A model generated the notes under the pieces. The model was not told the DNA's origin, ran no database searches, and was given only the letters and a program-made list of their open reading frames with translations. This document shows positions 17,707 to 25,870 of a DNA stretch of 64,000 nt, piece after piece; the stretch's first letter is position 1; every line of letters begins with the position of its first letter. Where the stretch lies: NCBI GenBank assembly GCA_963829725.1, contig CAWHJW010000010.1, forward strand, positions 1 through 64,000, given 5' to 3'. The position numbers were made by a program, and so were the translations under genes. Source of the DNA: RYN-230 sp963829725 (GTDB taxonomy: Bacteria; Actinomycetota; Actinomycetes; Streptosporangiales; Streptosporangiaceae).

Positions 17707-17734
17707 GATCCAAGCGGAAACAACCACCAACATC

Positions 17735-18152
17735 TACGGGACACGCTCCAGCCGACCCGGACGCCGGTGACCGCGAACCGCTCCACCGCCGCGACGTGGC
17801 CGCCGGTGTGCACCACGATGATGATCACCTGGCCGGATGCGGCGTGGGACGGAACAGTGAGCGACCAGGGGGTGGCCTGGCCGTCGGGCGGCTGGCAGCA
17901 GTAGCTGCCCACCGGGCTGCTTGAACCGAGTTAGTGGACCGCGGCCCGTAGGTTCTCGTCCATGCCGGTGATCTTTCCCCCGATCCGCACCGGGGACGTG
18001 GCAGTGCCGCCGTAAGCCGGGATGTTCAGGGTGTGGGTGGTGTCGTCGGTGCCGACCACCTCCCACGGCGCCTGCCGAAGCGGAGCCCGCGTCAGATCGG
18101 CAATTCGGGCGCACTGCCTGCACCCAGCCCAACGATCGTCAAAGGCCGCCAT
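17735..18152 (-). pseudogene. Fragment of a Gmad2-like immunoglobulin-fold protein
   Basis: One frame from an ATG at 18152 reads MAAFDDRWAGCRQCA, then WEVVGTDDTTHTLNIPAYGG, TATSPVRIGGKITGMDENLR before a stop near 17931; the neighbouring frame continues with YCCQPPDGQATPWSLTVPSH, AASGQVIIIVVHTGGHVAAV and ERFAVTGVRVG. The order sPV-x-GG-x-TG-DEN ... W-tVP ... G-V-IIVVHTG resembles the Gmad2 domain of bacterial lipoproteins. A frameshift and truncation by the IS6 element (17706) mark it as dead. Confidence 0.45.
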
Positions 18153-18234
18153 ACCGGTGGTTACGCGCGCGGGCAACCCGCTGGCTGACCACGCCTTGTG
18201 TCGGCTTCCGGGCTCAAAACGGCGGCACGAGAGG

Positions 18235-19821
18235 CTACGCTCGCCGGCGTCTGCGGGCGAGCGCGGCCAGGGCGGCGCCGGCAGCGAATGCGCCACTCAG
18301 TGGGAGCCAGCGCCGGGCGGTTGGGTGTGCGGCCGTGGGAGGGGGTGGCGGCGCGGCGGGCGGCTGGCGCAGGCGGGCGATCGTTTCTGGCAGTTCGGCT
18401 GCGAGGTCGAGGTAGTCGAAACGGTACCGGTGCCAGTATTCGCTCAGCACTTGGGCGCTGGGTAGCAGGATGTGGCGCAGCTCAGGCAGCAGCGGGCGAG
18501 CGAGTTCGGCGAGGTTCAGCTGGGGGTCAACGATCATCGCGGTTGCCTCAAGGTTGACCAGGGCGCGGGCGAGCAGCATCAGCCCGCGGGGGAAAACGAT
18601 CCCGTGGCGTGCTCCCAGCGCAAGCTCAGCCAGCAGCAGGCGGGCGATGGAGAAGTCGGCCGCGCGCTCGCCGAACCAGTCTTCGACGGTGTCTGTCAGC
18701 GCGGCGCGAAAGCCTGCGGGGTCGGCGCCAGGGAGGAATTCTGACAGGCGCAGCAGCTGGCCCCCGACGGCCTCGTAGTCGCCGTCTACCAGCGCCCAGA
18801 AGATGAACGCCATCCGCCGCCGCTCGCTGAGGTCAAGCCGTCCGAACATGCCGAAATCGACAAAGCCGATCCGGTCACCGGGCAAGAACAGCACGTTGCC
18901 AGGGTGCGGGTCGGCGTGGAAGAGCCCAAACTGGAAGATCTGGCGCGCCATCGCCGCGGCGCCTGCGCGCAGCACCGCCGTTGGGTCGAGGCCGGCTCGC
19001 CGAAGGTCGGCGGCGGGCTCGGGCGGCAGCCCCTGCAGATACTCCATCGTCAGCACCCGCACCGAGCTGCGATTGCTGATCACGGCGGGGATCACGACCC
19101 GGTCATCCCCGGCGAACAGCTGCCGCAGCCGCTCAGCGGTGCGCGCCTCACGCCGGAAGTCGAGCTCGCGCCGCGTGTATTCCGCCAGCTCGGCCACCGC
19201 CTCCGAGGGCCGGAAGGCAACCGAGCCCGGCTGGTGCCGCTCAAAGCGGCGGGCCAGCGTGGCGAGCAGCGCGAGATCACGCTCGACCTGCACAGTAATC
19301 CCGGGGCGCTGCACCTTCACCGCAACGCAGCGGCTATCGAGCAGCCGCGCCCGGTGCACCTGCGCCAGCGACGCCGCCGCGAACGGCTCCCGGTCGAACT
19401 CGGCATACAGTTCGCCGAGCGGTGCGCCCAGTTCGGCCTCGACGATGGCCGCTGCCTCTGCCGCCGGGAATGGTGCGGCGTGGGTGTGCAGGCCACGCAG
19501 TGCCTCCGCGTACTCCAGCGGAATGTAGTCCGGCCGCAGCGCGAGCATCTGCCCAGCCTTGACGAACGTCGGCCCGAGCCGCTCAAGGGTCACGCGCAGC
19601 CGCTCCGGCAGCGGAACCTCCGCCGGCAGATGGTGCGGGGACTGCCTGCCAGGCCGGAACGCGGACACCAGGCGGGAGCGGAGAGAAACGATCGCATCAA
19701 GGCCCAAGGCCTGAACGAGCCAATCGAAGCCGCTCGCCGACAGGATCGTGGCGATCTCTATGGCGCGCGTCAGCTGTGCGGCGGCACGCGGCCCGCCCCC
19801 CAACCCATTCCCCGTCCTCAC
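18235..19821 (-). CDS. UbiB/AarF (ABC1)-family atypical kinase
   Basis: The 528-residue product carries the ABC1/UbiB signatures in order: the KxGQ motif in GPTFVKAGQMLALRPDYIP, the Ala-rich nucleotide loop AAASLAQVHRA, the conserved Lys K169 in VAVKVQRPG, the catalytic-loop analogue FHADPHPGNVLF and the metal-binding Asp of FVDFGMFG. A hydrophobic C-terminal helix (LPLSGAFAAGAALAALA) ending in a string of arginines would anchor it in the membrane, as in UbiB and COQ8. In bacteria that make ubiquinone UbiB supports quinone synthesis; in menaquinone-using actinobacteria the role is less clear, and lipid handling is an alternative. The start is GTG (MRTGNGLGGG); a later start is possible. It stands alone, between the Gmad2 fragment and an IS1380-family element. 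Confidence 0.9.
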   Translation of the reverse strand: MRTGNGLGGGPRAAAQLTRAIEIATILSASGFDWLVQALGLDAIVSLRSRLVSAFRPGRQSPHHLPAEVPLPERLRVTLERLGPTFVKAGQMLALRPDYIPLEYAEALRGLHTHAAPFPAAEAAAIVEAELGAPLGELYAEFDREPFAAASLAQVHRARLLDSRCVAVKVQRPGITVQVERDLALLATLARRFERHQPGSVAFRPSEAVAELAEYTRRELDFRREARTAERLRQLFAGDDRVVIPAVISNRSSVRVLTMEYLQGLPPEPAADLRRAGLDPTAVLRAGAAAMARQIFQFGLFHADPHPGNVLFLPGDRIGFVDFGMFGRLDLSERRRMAFIFWALVDGDYEAVGGQLLRLSEFLPGADPAGFRAALTDTVEDWFGERAADFSIARLLLAELALGARHGIVFPRGLMLLARALVNLEATAMIVDPQLNLAELARPLLPELRHILLPSAQVLSEYWHRYRFDYLDLAAELPETIARLRQPPAAPPPPPTAAHPTARRWLPLSGAFAAGAALAALARRRRRA

Positions 19822-20152
19822 AACACCCCCCTGCGCCCAGGCCCCGGCCCCGCGCCCTTCCCGGCATCAGGCGCAGGCGCGCCGGGTACCCGCTCCTGCG
19901 CCTCGTGTCCCGCACCAGCTGCGATCACGCCCCACCAGGGCCACCCTGTCATCCTGGCATGCCGGATCAGCGGCATCGCAACGCCCACATCCAGGCCAGC
20001 GGCCGCCGGTCCGGCGCACAGCCTGGACCGCAAGGGCCGAAGGGTCCTGCGCCAGGCAGGCCGACCCCTGGCGCGCGCTCCCGTGAGGGGTGCAATGACC
20101 ATGACAGAGGACCTCATGCAGACGCGGAGTAGCATCTGCCGCCGTCTGTGTC

Positions 20153-21846
20153 TTTCACCGGGGTTTGGCGACACGCCGACGTATTGGCGGCTAAAACAGG
20201 GCGAGGTGCACCTGACAGGCAAGAATGCGATTTCTCGACGATCGCGATCTTGCTAAGGCAGGTGCACCCCTTCCGTGCAAACTACTTCATGGGCCGCCGC
20301 GCTGGAGTTCACTGGCGATGATGACCGGCTGATCGGCCATGCCGGGGCGCTTCCGGTGCGGCTGCTGGCCGAGCGGTCCGGGCTGCGGGCGGGCCTGTCC
20401 GCGGCGATGCGGCGGCGCGGGTTCGACCCGGTCTATGACCGGGGCCAGGTCCTCGTTGACCTGGCACTGACGCTGGTCCTGGGCGGTGAGGCGATCAGCG
20501 ATTTCCAGGGCCTGCGGCACCTGGCGCCGGTGACCGGGCCGGTCCCGTCGACCCCGACGGTGTGGCGGGCGCTGAACGAGGCCGGTGATCTTCAGCTGGC
20601 CCGGGTGAACGCGGCGGTGGCACAGGTTCCGCCGGTACTGGTGGGGCATCCTGGCCGGGCGGCCGGAGGGGTTCCCGTGGCTGCGGGTCGCGGGGCGGGA
20701 GCTGGCCGGGATCACCGTGGTTAACCTGGACGCGTCGATCGTGTTCGCGGCGTCGGAGAAGGAGAACGCGCAGCCGACCTATAAAGGCGGCACCGGATTC
20801 TGCCCGAACCTGGCCGCCTGCGATAACACCGGCGACATGCTGGCGATCGACCCCCGTCCGGGCGGCGCGACGTCGAACTGCGCGGCGGACAACATCGCGC
20901 TGCTGGACCTGGCGGTCTCCCGCCTGCCCGGGAGCTACCGGCGGCGGATGCTGATCCGCCTGGACGGTGCCGGGTTCTCCCACGGCCTGCTGGAGCACAT
21001 CGCGGCCGGGGGCGGGGTCCGGGGAAGGAACTGGGAATTCTCGGTCGGCTGGTCGTGCACCGATAAGGAGATGGACGCGATCGGGAAGCTGCCGGAGGCC
21101 GCCTGGACCGGCGGGATCGGCCAGGACGGCGAGCCCGCCGAGGATACGTTCGTCGCGGACCTGACCGGGCTGCTTGACCTCGATGCCTGGCAGGAGAAGG
21201 TCCCTGGCCTGCGGATCATCGTCCGAGATGAGCCGCTTCATCCCCGCTACCGCAAGCGCGCCACCGAGCGGGAGAAGAAACTCGGCCGCCGCTACCAGCT
21301 CATAGCCACCAGCACCCGCCACGGGCAGATCTCGTGGCTGGACGCCCGCCACCGCTCCCACGTCCACGTGGAGAACAACGTGAAACAGGCCAAGGACCTT
21401 GGGCTGAACCGGTGGCCGTCGCGGCGCTGGGCGGTCAACGTGGCCTGGACCCAGGTCGTGGTCCTGGCCGCGAACCTGCTGGCCTGCTTCCGCCACCTGG
21501 CATTACCCGCCGGGGAACTCCGCGACGCCGCCCCGAAGCTGCTGAGGTACCGGCTGCTCAGCCTCCCGGCCCGGCTGACCCGCGGCCAGCGCAAGCGGTG
21601 GCTCCACCTCCGCGCCGACTGGCCCTGGACCGGCGACCTGATCGGCGCCTGGCGGGCCGTCAAGGCCCTGCCGGCACCGGCATGACCGGCGGCACGCCGG
21701 CCCGACGACCAGGAAAGAACCCCGACCGGGCCGTGGAACCCGGCGCACCGGCGCGAGGCCCGGACCCGAGCACGCCCGGGAACAGGAAACCATGATCAAA
21801 AAGCCGGAACCGTGACCGAAGAGAGAAGACCGTTACCCCGGTGAAA
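20153..21846 (+). mobile_element. IS1380-family insertion sequence
   Basis: TTTCACCGGGGT at 20153 recurs in inverted orientation at 21835-21846 (ACCCCGGTGAAA). The interval of about 1.69 kb contains one IS1380-family transposase gene. The ends fit the size of the family; target duplications were not resolved. Confidence 0.65.
20275..21685 (+). pseudogene. IS1380-family transposase, frameshifted
   Basis: The first frame (MQTTSWAAALEFTGDDDRLI, LTLVLGGEAISDFQGLRHL) ends in a wrong frame after VNAAVAQV; the continuing frame reads GILAGRPEGFPWLRVAGREL and runs to the stop at 21685. The DDE core lies in the second part (VVNLDASIVFAASEKENAQ, IRLDGAGFSH, HRSHVHVENNVKQAKDLGL). The indel is between about 20615 and 20640. 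With the frame restored the protein would be about 470 residues, the family norm. It is probably inactive unless the frameshift is a sequence error. Confidence 0.85.
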
Positions 21847-22073
21847 AATCAGCCGTCAGCGCGCTGTCCAGGTCAGGACGGGGCGGGGTAAAGGGTCTCT
21901 ATGCAGCAAGGTACCCGTTGTGCTGGCGCGCCACTCGCGAGCACATGGCTGGCAATGAACTCAGATGCTAGGAGCGCAGTGAGGTCACCGTTTCGATGCT
22001 GCCCCGGCCCTGCGCACGGAACGCGGTGTCTAGCCACCAGTCCCGCGGATAGGAGTCAATCTTACAGGTACGG

Positions 22074-23069
22074 TCATAGGGGTAAGCACCGAAGCCATCG
22101 ATCATGGGATCGGCCCTCCATCCTTAGTGACGCATGGGTGCTAATAACGACTTGTCGCTGATCGCGGAGCACACCTCCGGCTGGTTGCCAGACCTCGCGG
22201 CGATCAGAGTCGGGCTGGCCCCAGTTACGTTTATTGAATAGCACGTCATAGGCGGCTAGCTCAACGCGCATGAGTGCGGGCCGCACGTCCCGGGCCAAGA
22301 CGTAGCGCCTGTCACGGTGGTCGGCGTGAGTTGCCTGGTGCCGCAACTGGCGCCATTGCTCTACTTCGTCATAAGTGTACTGGAGCTTATCGTGGTAGCG
22401 GAGGAAGTCAGCGAGCGGACGCATGAGTCCTGCCGGCGGCGCACCGAATGCTCGCTCGAAGAATCGGGCCAATTCCCGAAAGCGTCCCGTTTCATATGTG
22501 TCGGCAAGGGCTTCGGTGAGCAGTTCGACGCCGTCCATGCGATCGCCGAGTTCGTGGAGGACCGGGTCAGTGATTGCTATGGCCACCGGGACGAGCGTGA
22601 GATGCTGGGCTGGCTGGGACAGACCCGAGCTGTTGGCGAGCCTCTCTCTGTCTGTGGCACTGACATCGCTGAAGCCGGCCGCTGGAACTGCAGATGTGAT
22701 CGCTCGAGATGAGAACGTGGCGACTGATGCGAGATCAGCGAAGCGCTCGATGCCAATCTCGCTCTGGCGGGCGATCTGCTCAGCAATTACAATCATTCCA
22801 TCGCCGTCAACGACTGGCCTGGACTCAAGCGGTACTTCGGCGAATACCAGCATCTGCCGCATTGGCGTCTCGTCAGGCTTCCGAGGCTGGATCGTCAGGG
22901 TTACTCCATCGATCTCCGTTCTGAAGGTCCAGGGTTCAGCGGGCGGCCGCGAGAGCTCGATTTGGCCATGCGCAGGAACTTCATGGACCCCATTGTGCCA
23001 GCCATCACTAAGTTGTCGGAGGCCCGTAAAGCAAGGAGGTTCGCCGAAGTGCCACGACTCTTCGGTCAT
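22074..23069 (-). CDS. Hypothetical protein with a HEPN-like C-terminal domain
   Basis: The 331-residue product starts MTEESWHFGEPPCFTGLRQL. Residues 1-125 are mixed alpha/beta and not recognised. The C-terminal third is helical and contains R243-x4-H248 in WRQLRHQATHAD, preceded by FLRYHDKLQYTYDEVEQW. An Arg-x4-6-His motif in the final helices after a W-x-x-LRN/H-like segment is the signature of HEPN-superfamily ribonucleases, common in toxin and abortive-infection systems; this assignment rests on motif and helix pattern only. Base composition is lower in G+C than in housekeeping neighbours, consistent with acquisition. It lies alone between an IS1380 element and the tRNA-Tyr fragment. No partner antitoxin is evident. 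Confidence 0.6.
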   Translation of the reverse strand: MTEESWHFGEPPCFTGLRQLSDGWHNGVHEVPAHGQIELSRPPAEPWTFRTEIDGVTLTIQPRKPDETPMRQMLVFAEVPLESRPVVDGDGMIVIAEQIARQSEIGIERFADLASVATFSSRAITSAVPAAGFSDVSATDRERLANSSGLSQPAQHLTLVPVAIAITDPVLHELGDRMDGVELLTEALADTYETGRFRELARFFERAFGAPPAGLMRPLADFLRYHDKLQYTYDEVEQWRQLRHQATHADHRDRRYVLARDVRPALMRVELAAYDVLFNKRNWGQPDSDRREVWQPAGGVLRDQRQVVISTHASLRMEGRSHDRWLRCLPL

Positions 23070-23358
23070 GGCCGTGGGGCGGATGGCTCCCAGATCCCAT
23101 CGGCCATGGGTGGGCCAGACCCCGGCCCACTAGTGATCTTCCGGGAGCCCGGCGGGCTCTTTACCCGAGAACGACAGGCCATCGAAACCCGGAGCATGCG
23201 GTGCGGTGAACCGCTTGCTCGGGCCCGATTCCGTCCGCCATATGTCCGTAACCACTGCTATGCAGGGGCTCACAGCGGAACACCATGAAACACGGCGGCA
23301 CAGCAGCAAGAAGGCCCGCGAGACCGGGAAAACCCAGCTCACGGGCCATATGCGCAGG

Positions 23359-23417
23359 TGGTGGCAGGTGTTGGGTTCGAACCAACGTAGGCTTAGCCGA
23401 CGGTTTTACAGACCGCT
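23359..23417 (-). other. 3' half of a tRNA-Tyr(GUA) gene, probable att site
   Basis: On the minus strand the sequence gives an anticodon arm GCGGT-CTGTAAA-ACCGT (anticodon GTA, 23407-23409), a class II variable arm GGCTAAGCC, a T arm GTTGG-TTCGAAC-CCAAC and an acceptor strand ending ACCTGCCACCA. The D arm and the matching 5' acceptor strand are not present in the upstream sequence. Duplicated tRNA 3' halves of this kind are left by integrative elements; SLP1 of Streptomyces uses tRNA-Tyr. By tRNA polarity the element would have lain on the higher-coordinate side. Confidence 0.7.
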
Positions 23418-23419
23418 CG

Positions 23420-23761
23420 CTATGTGGGCTCGTTTGGAACGGCACCGACCTGGAAACTGCCGCCTATCACCAGCCGACCCGCCCGGGAAGCCGCAGTTCG
23501 TGCCGGGGATGGTCTGCGTGGAGCCCCGCTCTTGAGGGCCAGCATCACGGCCAGTGGCGCGGCGCCGACAGCGAAAGACTTCCCGGGGCGAAACTGGCGA
23601 TCCCGTCCATCCACGTCGGCGTCGGCGCCGCTTCGCCCCGGTCCGGGCGGGCGCGGAACCCGCGTACTGAGGCGGCGAGCAGCAGCAGTCCCAGTACCAG
23701 TTCCACGATGCCCGCCCCCTTCGACGGCCCGGACCCCGCGGAGAGGTTGAGCGCATGGCGG
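23420..23761 (-). pseudogene. GAP-family (Sap, sulfolipid-1-addressing) membrane protein, C-terminal part
   Basis: From about 23750 downward the minus strand reads LNLSAGSGPSKGAGIVELVL, GLLLLAASVRGFRARPDRGE and PTPTWMDGIASFAPG, then after a shift KSFAVGAAPLAVMLALKSGA. This is the middle and later part of a GAP-family protein, whose N-terminus lies across the ISKra4-family element at 25655-25835. The gene is also cut at its 3' end close to the tRNA fragment. Confidence 0.6.
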
Positions 23762-23789
23762 AGGGTGCGGCTCTTCGAGCGATACCTAT

Positions 23790-23860
23790 TTCTGGGGTGA
23801 ACGTCGCATAGTTTCCGATTCTGGGGTGAACCTGGCATAGTCTCCAATTCTGGCGTGTCG
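23790..23860. repeat. 29-bp iterated repeat near the ISKra4 left end
   Basis: Three copies with a 29-bp period start at 23790, 23819 and 23848, each opening TTCTGGGGTGAAC or TTCTGGCGTG and continuing GGCATAGTCTCC or CGCATAGTTTCC. The third copy is partial. They lie just inside the left terminal repeat and upstream of the transposase gene, where transposase or regulator binding could occur. Confidence 0.6.
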
Positions 23861-23877
23861 TTGCCAACCGGGACATA

Positions 23878-25605
23878 ATGCGGCCTTCGGAGAGATGTCT
23901 GTGCAGGCAGCAGGGTTTCGGGCCAGCCGGTGACCTGACCGGCGCATCAGGGTCCGTGCACGGGAAAGCCACCGCCTCCAGTGTTTATGGCGTCCAAACC
24001 CAAACAGAAGAGACGGTGGCCGTGGACGCCAGCATGGCACGGATCGCTGCGGGAGCGGCGGAACTTGAGGACGGGCTGTTCGCCGCGGTGCGGGAGCAGG
24101 CGGAGTCGATGATCGCGTGGGCCCGGTCGCAGGACGCGCTCGCCGCGGAGCATCACGTCCTGGAAGAGCGCGGGATGACGGACGCGATGGAGATGGCGCG
24201 GCTGCTGGCGCAGGCACACCTGGACCTGCGGGCACTGCGTGAGGAACGCCGCGGTGACGTCATCGACTCGGACGGGGACCGGCGGGTGACCTGCGAGGAC
24301 GGGCAGGAGCGGGGCCGGGTGATGATCTTCGGGGACGTGACCACGTCGCGGGCCGCCTACCGGAAGAAGGGGAAGCCGAACCTGTATCCGCAGGACGCGG
24401 AGCTGAACTGGGGGCCGCGCTGCTACTCGGCCGGGGTGGAGAGGCGGCTGGCGGAGGCGATCTCGGTCATGCCGGCGGAGCGGGCCGCGGCGCAGGTCAG
24501 CCGCATGGGTGCGGTCACCGTGGGGAAGCGGCAGGCGGAGGAGACCGCGGAAGCATACGCGGCGGACTTCGAGGGGTTTTACGCCGCGCGGGTGCCAGAG
24601 CCCTGCCCGGATGACCAGGCGGTGCTGCTGACCTGCGACGGATCGGCGTTCCCTGTGCTGCTGTCCGCGCTGCGCCCCGCGACGGCGAAGGCTGCCGCCG
24701 CCCGGGCGAAGGTGAAGGAAGAGGAAGGCTGGCCCGATGATCCTGGCGAGCTGCGGAAATCCCGGAAGCGCACGGCGGAGCTGGCGGCGGTCGCGGACAT
24801 CCCGCCTGCTCCCCGGGTGCCGGGGGACATCCTGATGGCCCTGTTCGGCCCCGCCCGTCCCGGGAAGGACGAGGACGCGAAGCCGGAGCCGGGCCCGAAG
24901 GCGCAGGGCAAGACCCTGTTCGCGTCCGTGGCCAGGCCCGCTGCCGACGTGATCGCGGACGCGTTCGCCGAGGCGCACCGCCGCGACCCGGAGCATAAGA
25001 GGCCCTGGATCGCCGTCATCGACGGGAACTGCCATCAGATCGAGACCGTGAGCAAGCTCGCCGGCGAGTACGGGGTGCAGGTCACGATCCTGATCGACCT
25101 GATTCACGTGACGCAGTATCTCTGGAAGGCGGCAGGCTCGTTCTTCTATCCCGGCGAGCCCGCGGCCCGGGACTGGGTCCGCGAGCAGACGGCCAAGATC
25201 CTGGAGGGGAAGCACCGCGACGTCCGCGCCGGGATTCGCCGCCGTGCCACCGCGTCCGGGTTCCGCGGCACCGAGAGGGCCGGAGCCGACGAGTGCGCCC
25301 GCTACCTGGAGAACAAGCAGGACTACCTGGACTATCCCGGATTCCTCACCGAAGGATGGCCTGTGGCCAGCGGTTTGATAGAGGGCGCGGCCAGATGGCT
25401 CATCAAGGACAGAATGGAGGTCACCGGGGCGAGATGGAGCCTCGACGGTGCGGAGGCCGTCCTGAAGCTCCGCGCGATCGTCGGATGCGGCGACTTCGAC
25501 GACTACTCCGAGTACCACATCAGGCAGGAGAAACTGCGCAACCACGACAGCCGCTACCAGCAGCTCCCGGCGCCCGCCACGGAGGCCCTACCGGTCGCCG
25601 CATAA
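23878..25605 (+). CDS. ISKra4-family transposase
   Basis: The protein shows the features of ISKra4-family transposases: a helical N-terminus (MARIAAGAAELEDGLFAAVR), the GRVMIFGDVTTSRAAYRKKG segment, and a catalytic region with Asp in VLLTCDGSAFPVLL, Asp in WIAVIDGNCHQIE, LIDLIHVTQYLWKAA and the C-terminal Glu of SGLIEGAARWLIKDRMEVTG. The open frame begins at 23878; the ATG at 24034 (MARIAAGAAEL) is a more likely start because homology-like sequence begins there and the preceding 50 residues look noncoding. The gene appears intact, so the element may still be mobile. It ends 43 bp before the right inverted repeat. Confidence 0.85.
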   Translation: MRPSERCLCRQQGFGPAGDLTGASGSVHGKATASSVYGVQTQTEETVAVDASMARIAAGAAELEDGLFAAVREQAESMIAWARSQDALAAEHHVLEERGMTDAMEMARLLAQAHLDLRALREERRGDVIDSDGDRRVTCEDGQERGRVMIFGDVTTSRAAYRKKGKPNLYPQDAELNWGPRCYSAGVERRLAEAISVMPAERAAAQVSRMGAVTVGKRQAEETAEAYAADFEGFYAARVPEPCPDDQAVLLTCDGSAFPVLLSALRPATAKAAAARAKVKEEEGWPDDPGELRKSRKRTAELAAVADIPPAPRVPGDILMALFGPARPGKDEDAKPEPGPKAQGKTLFASVARPAADVIADAFAEAHRRDPEHKRPWIAVIDGNCHQIETVSKLAGEYGVQVTILIDLIHVTQYLWKAAGSFFYPGEPAARDWVREQTAKILEGKHRDVRAGIRRRATASGFRGTERAGADECARYLENKQDYLDYPGFLTEGWPVASGLIEGAARWLIKDRMEVTGARWSLDGAEAVLKLRAIVGCGDFDDYSEYHIRQEKLRNHDSRYQQLPAPATEALPVAA

Positions 25606-25654
25606 AACGGACACCCGAATTGTCGTACCTCTATTGGAGCCGCACCCCTGGCGG

Positions 25655-25835
25655 CAGCCACCAGGATCGCCAGGACGCCGCCGACGCCGCCAATGATGAA
25701 CCCGGCCAGGTACGCCGCCGCGTTGGGCACCGGCTTCTTCGTGCAGAGCAGCAGGATCTCAGCGATGATGGGTACCGCCGAAATGGTCACGGCGATGGCC
25801 AGCGGCAAGATTGCGCCAAGTACCCCGTTCATCAT
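25655..25835 (-). pseudogene. GAP-family membrane protein, N-terminal part
   Basis: About 60 residues starting MMNGVLGAILPLAIAVTISA with the lumenal-helix pattern and VPIIAEILLLCTKK, YLAGFIIGGVGGVLAILVAA are the first two helices of a GAP-family protein (related to mycobacterial Sap, which helps export sulfolipid-1). The frame is broken by the ISKra4-family element after the target site; the rest lies at 23420-23761. Confidence 0.65.
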
Positions 25836-25870
25836 CGTGCCTTCTGGGCGCCGTTCGCCCGAGCGCGCCG

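Larger units (their letters stand above)
23762..25648 (+). mobile_element. ISKra4-family insertion sequence with TIRs and 6-bp target duplication
   Basis: Left end AGGGTGCGGCTC and right end GAGCCGCACCCC form 11-bp matching inverted repeats. They are flanked by TGGCGG on both sides (23756-23761 and 25649-25654), a clean 6-bp target duplication. The element carries one ISKra4-family transposase and interrupts a GAP-family gene. Confidence 0.75.

Noticed and set aside
23341..23450. Complete tRNA-Tyr gene
   Set aside because: The D arm and the 5' acceptor strand cannot be found at the proper distance from the anticodon; only the 3' half is present.
23947..25545. Open frame of 532 codons opposite the ISKra4 transposase
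   Set aside because: Shadow frame without domain features; the transposase on the plus strand is complete.
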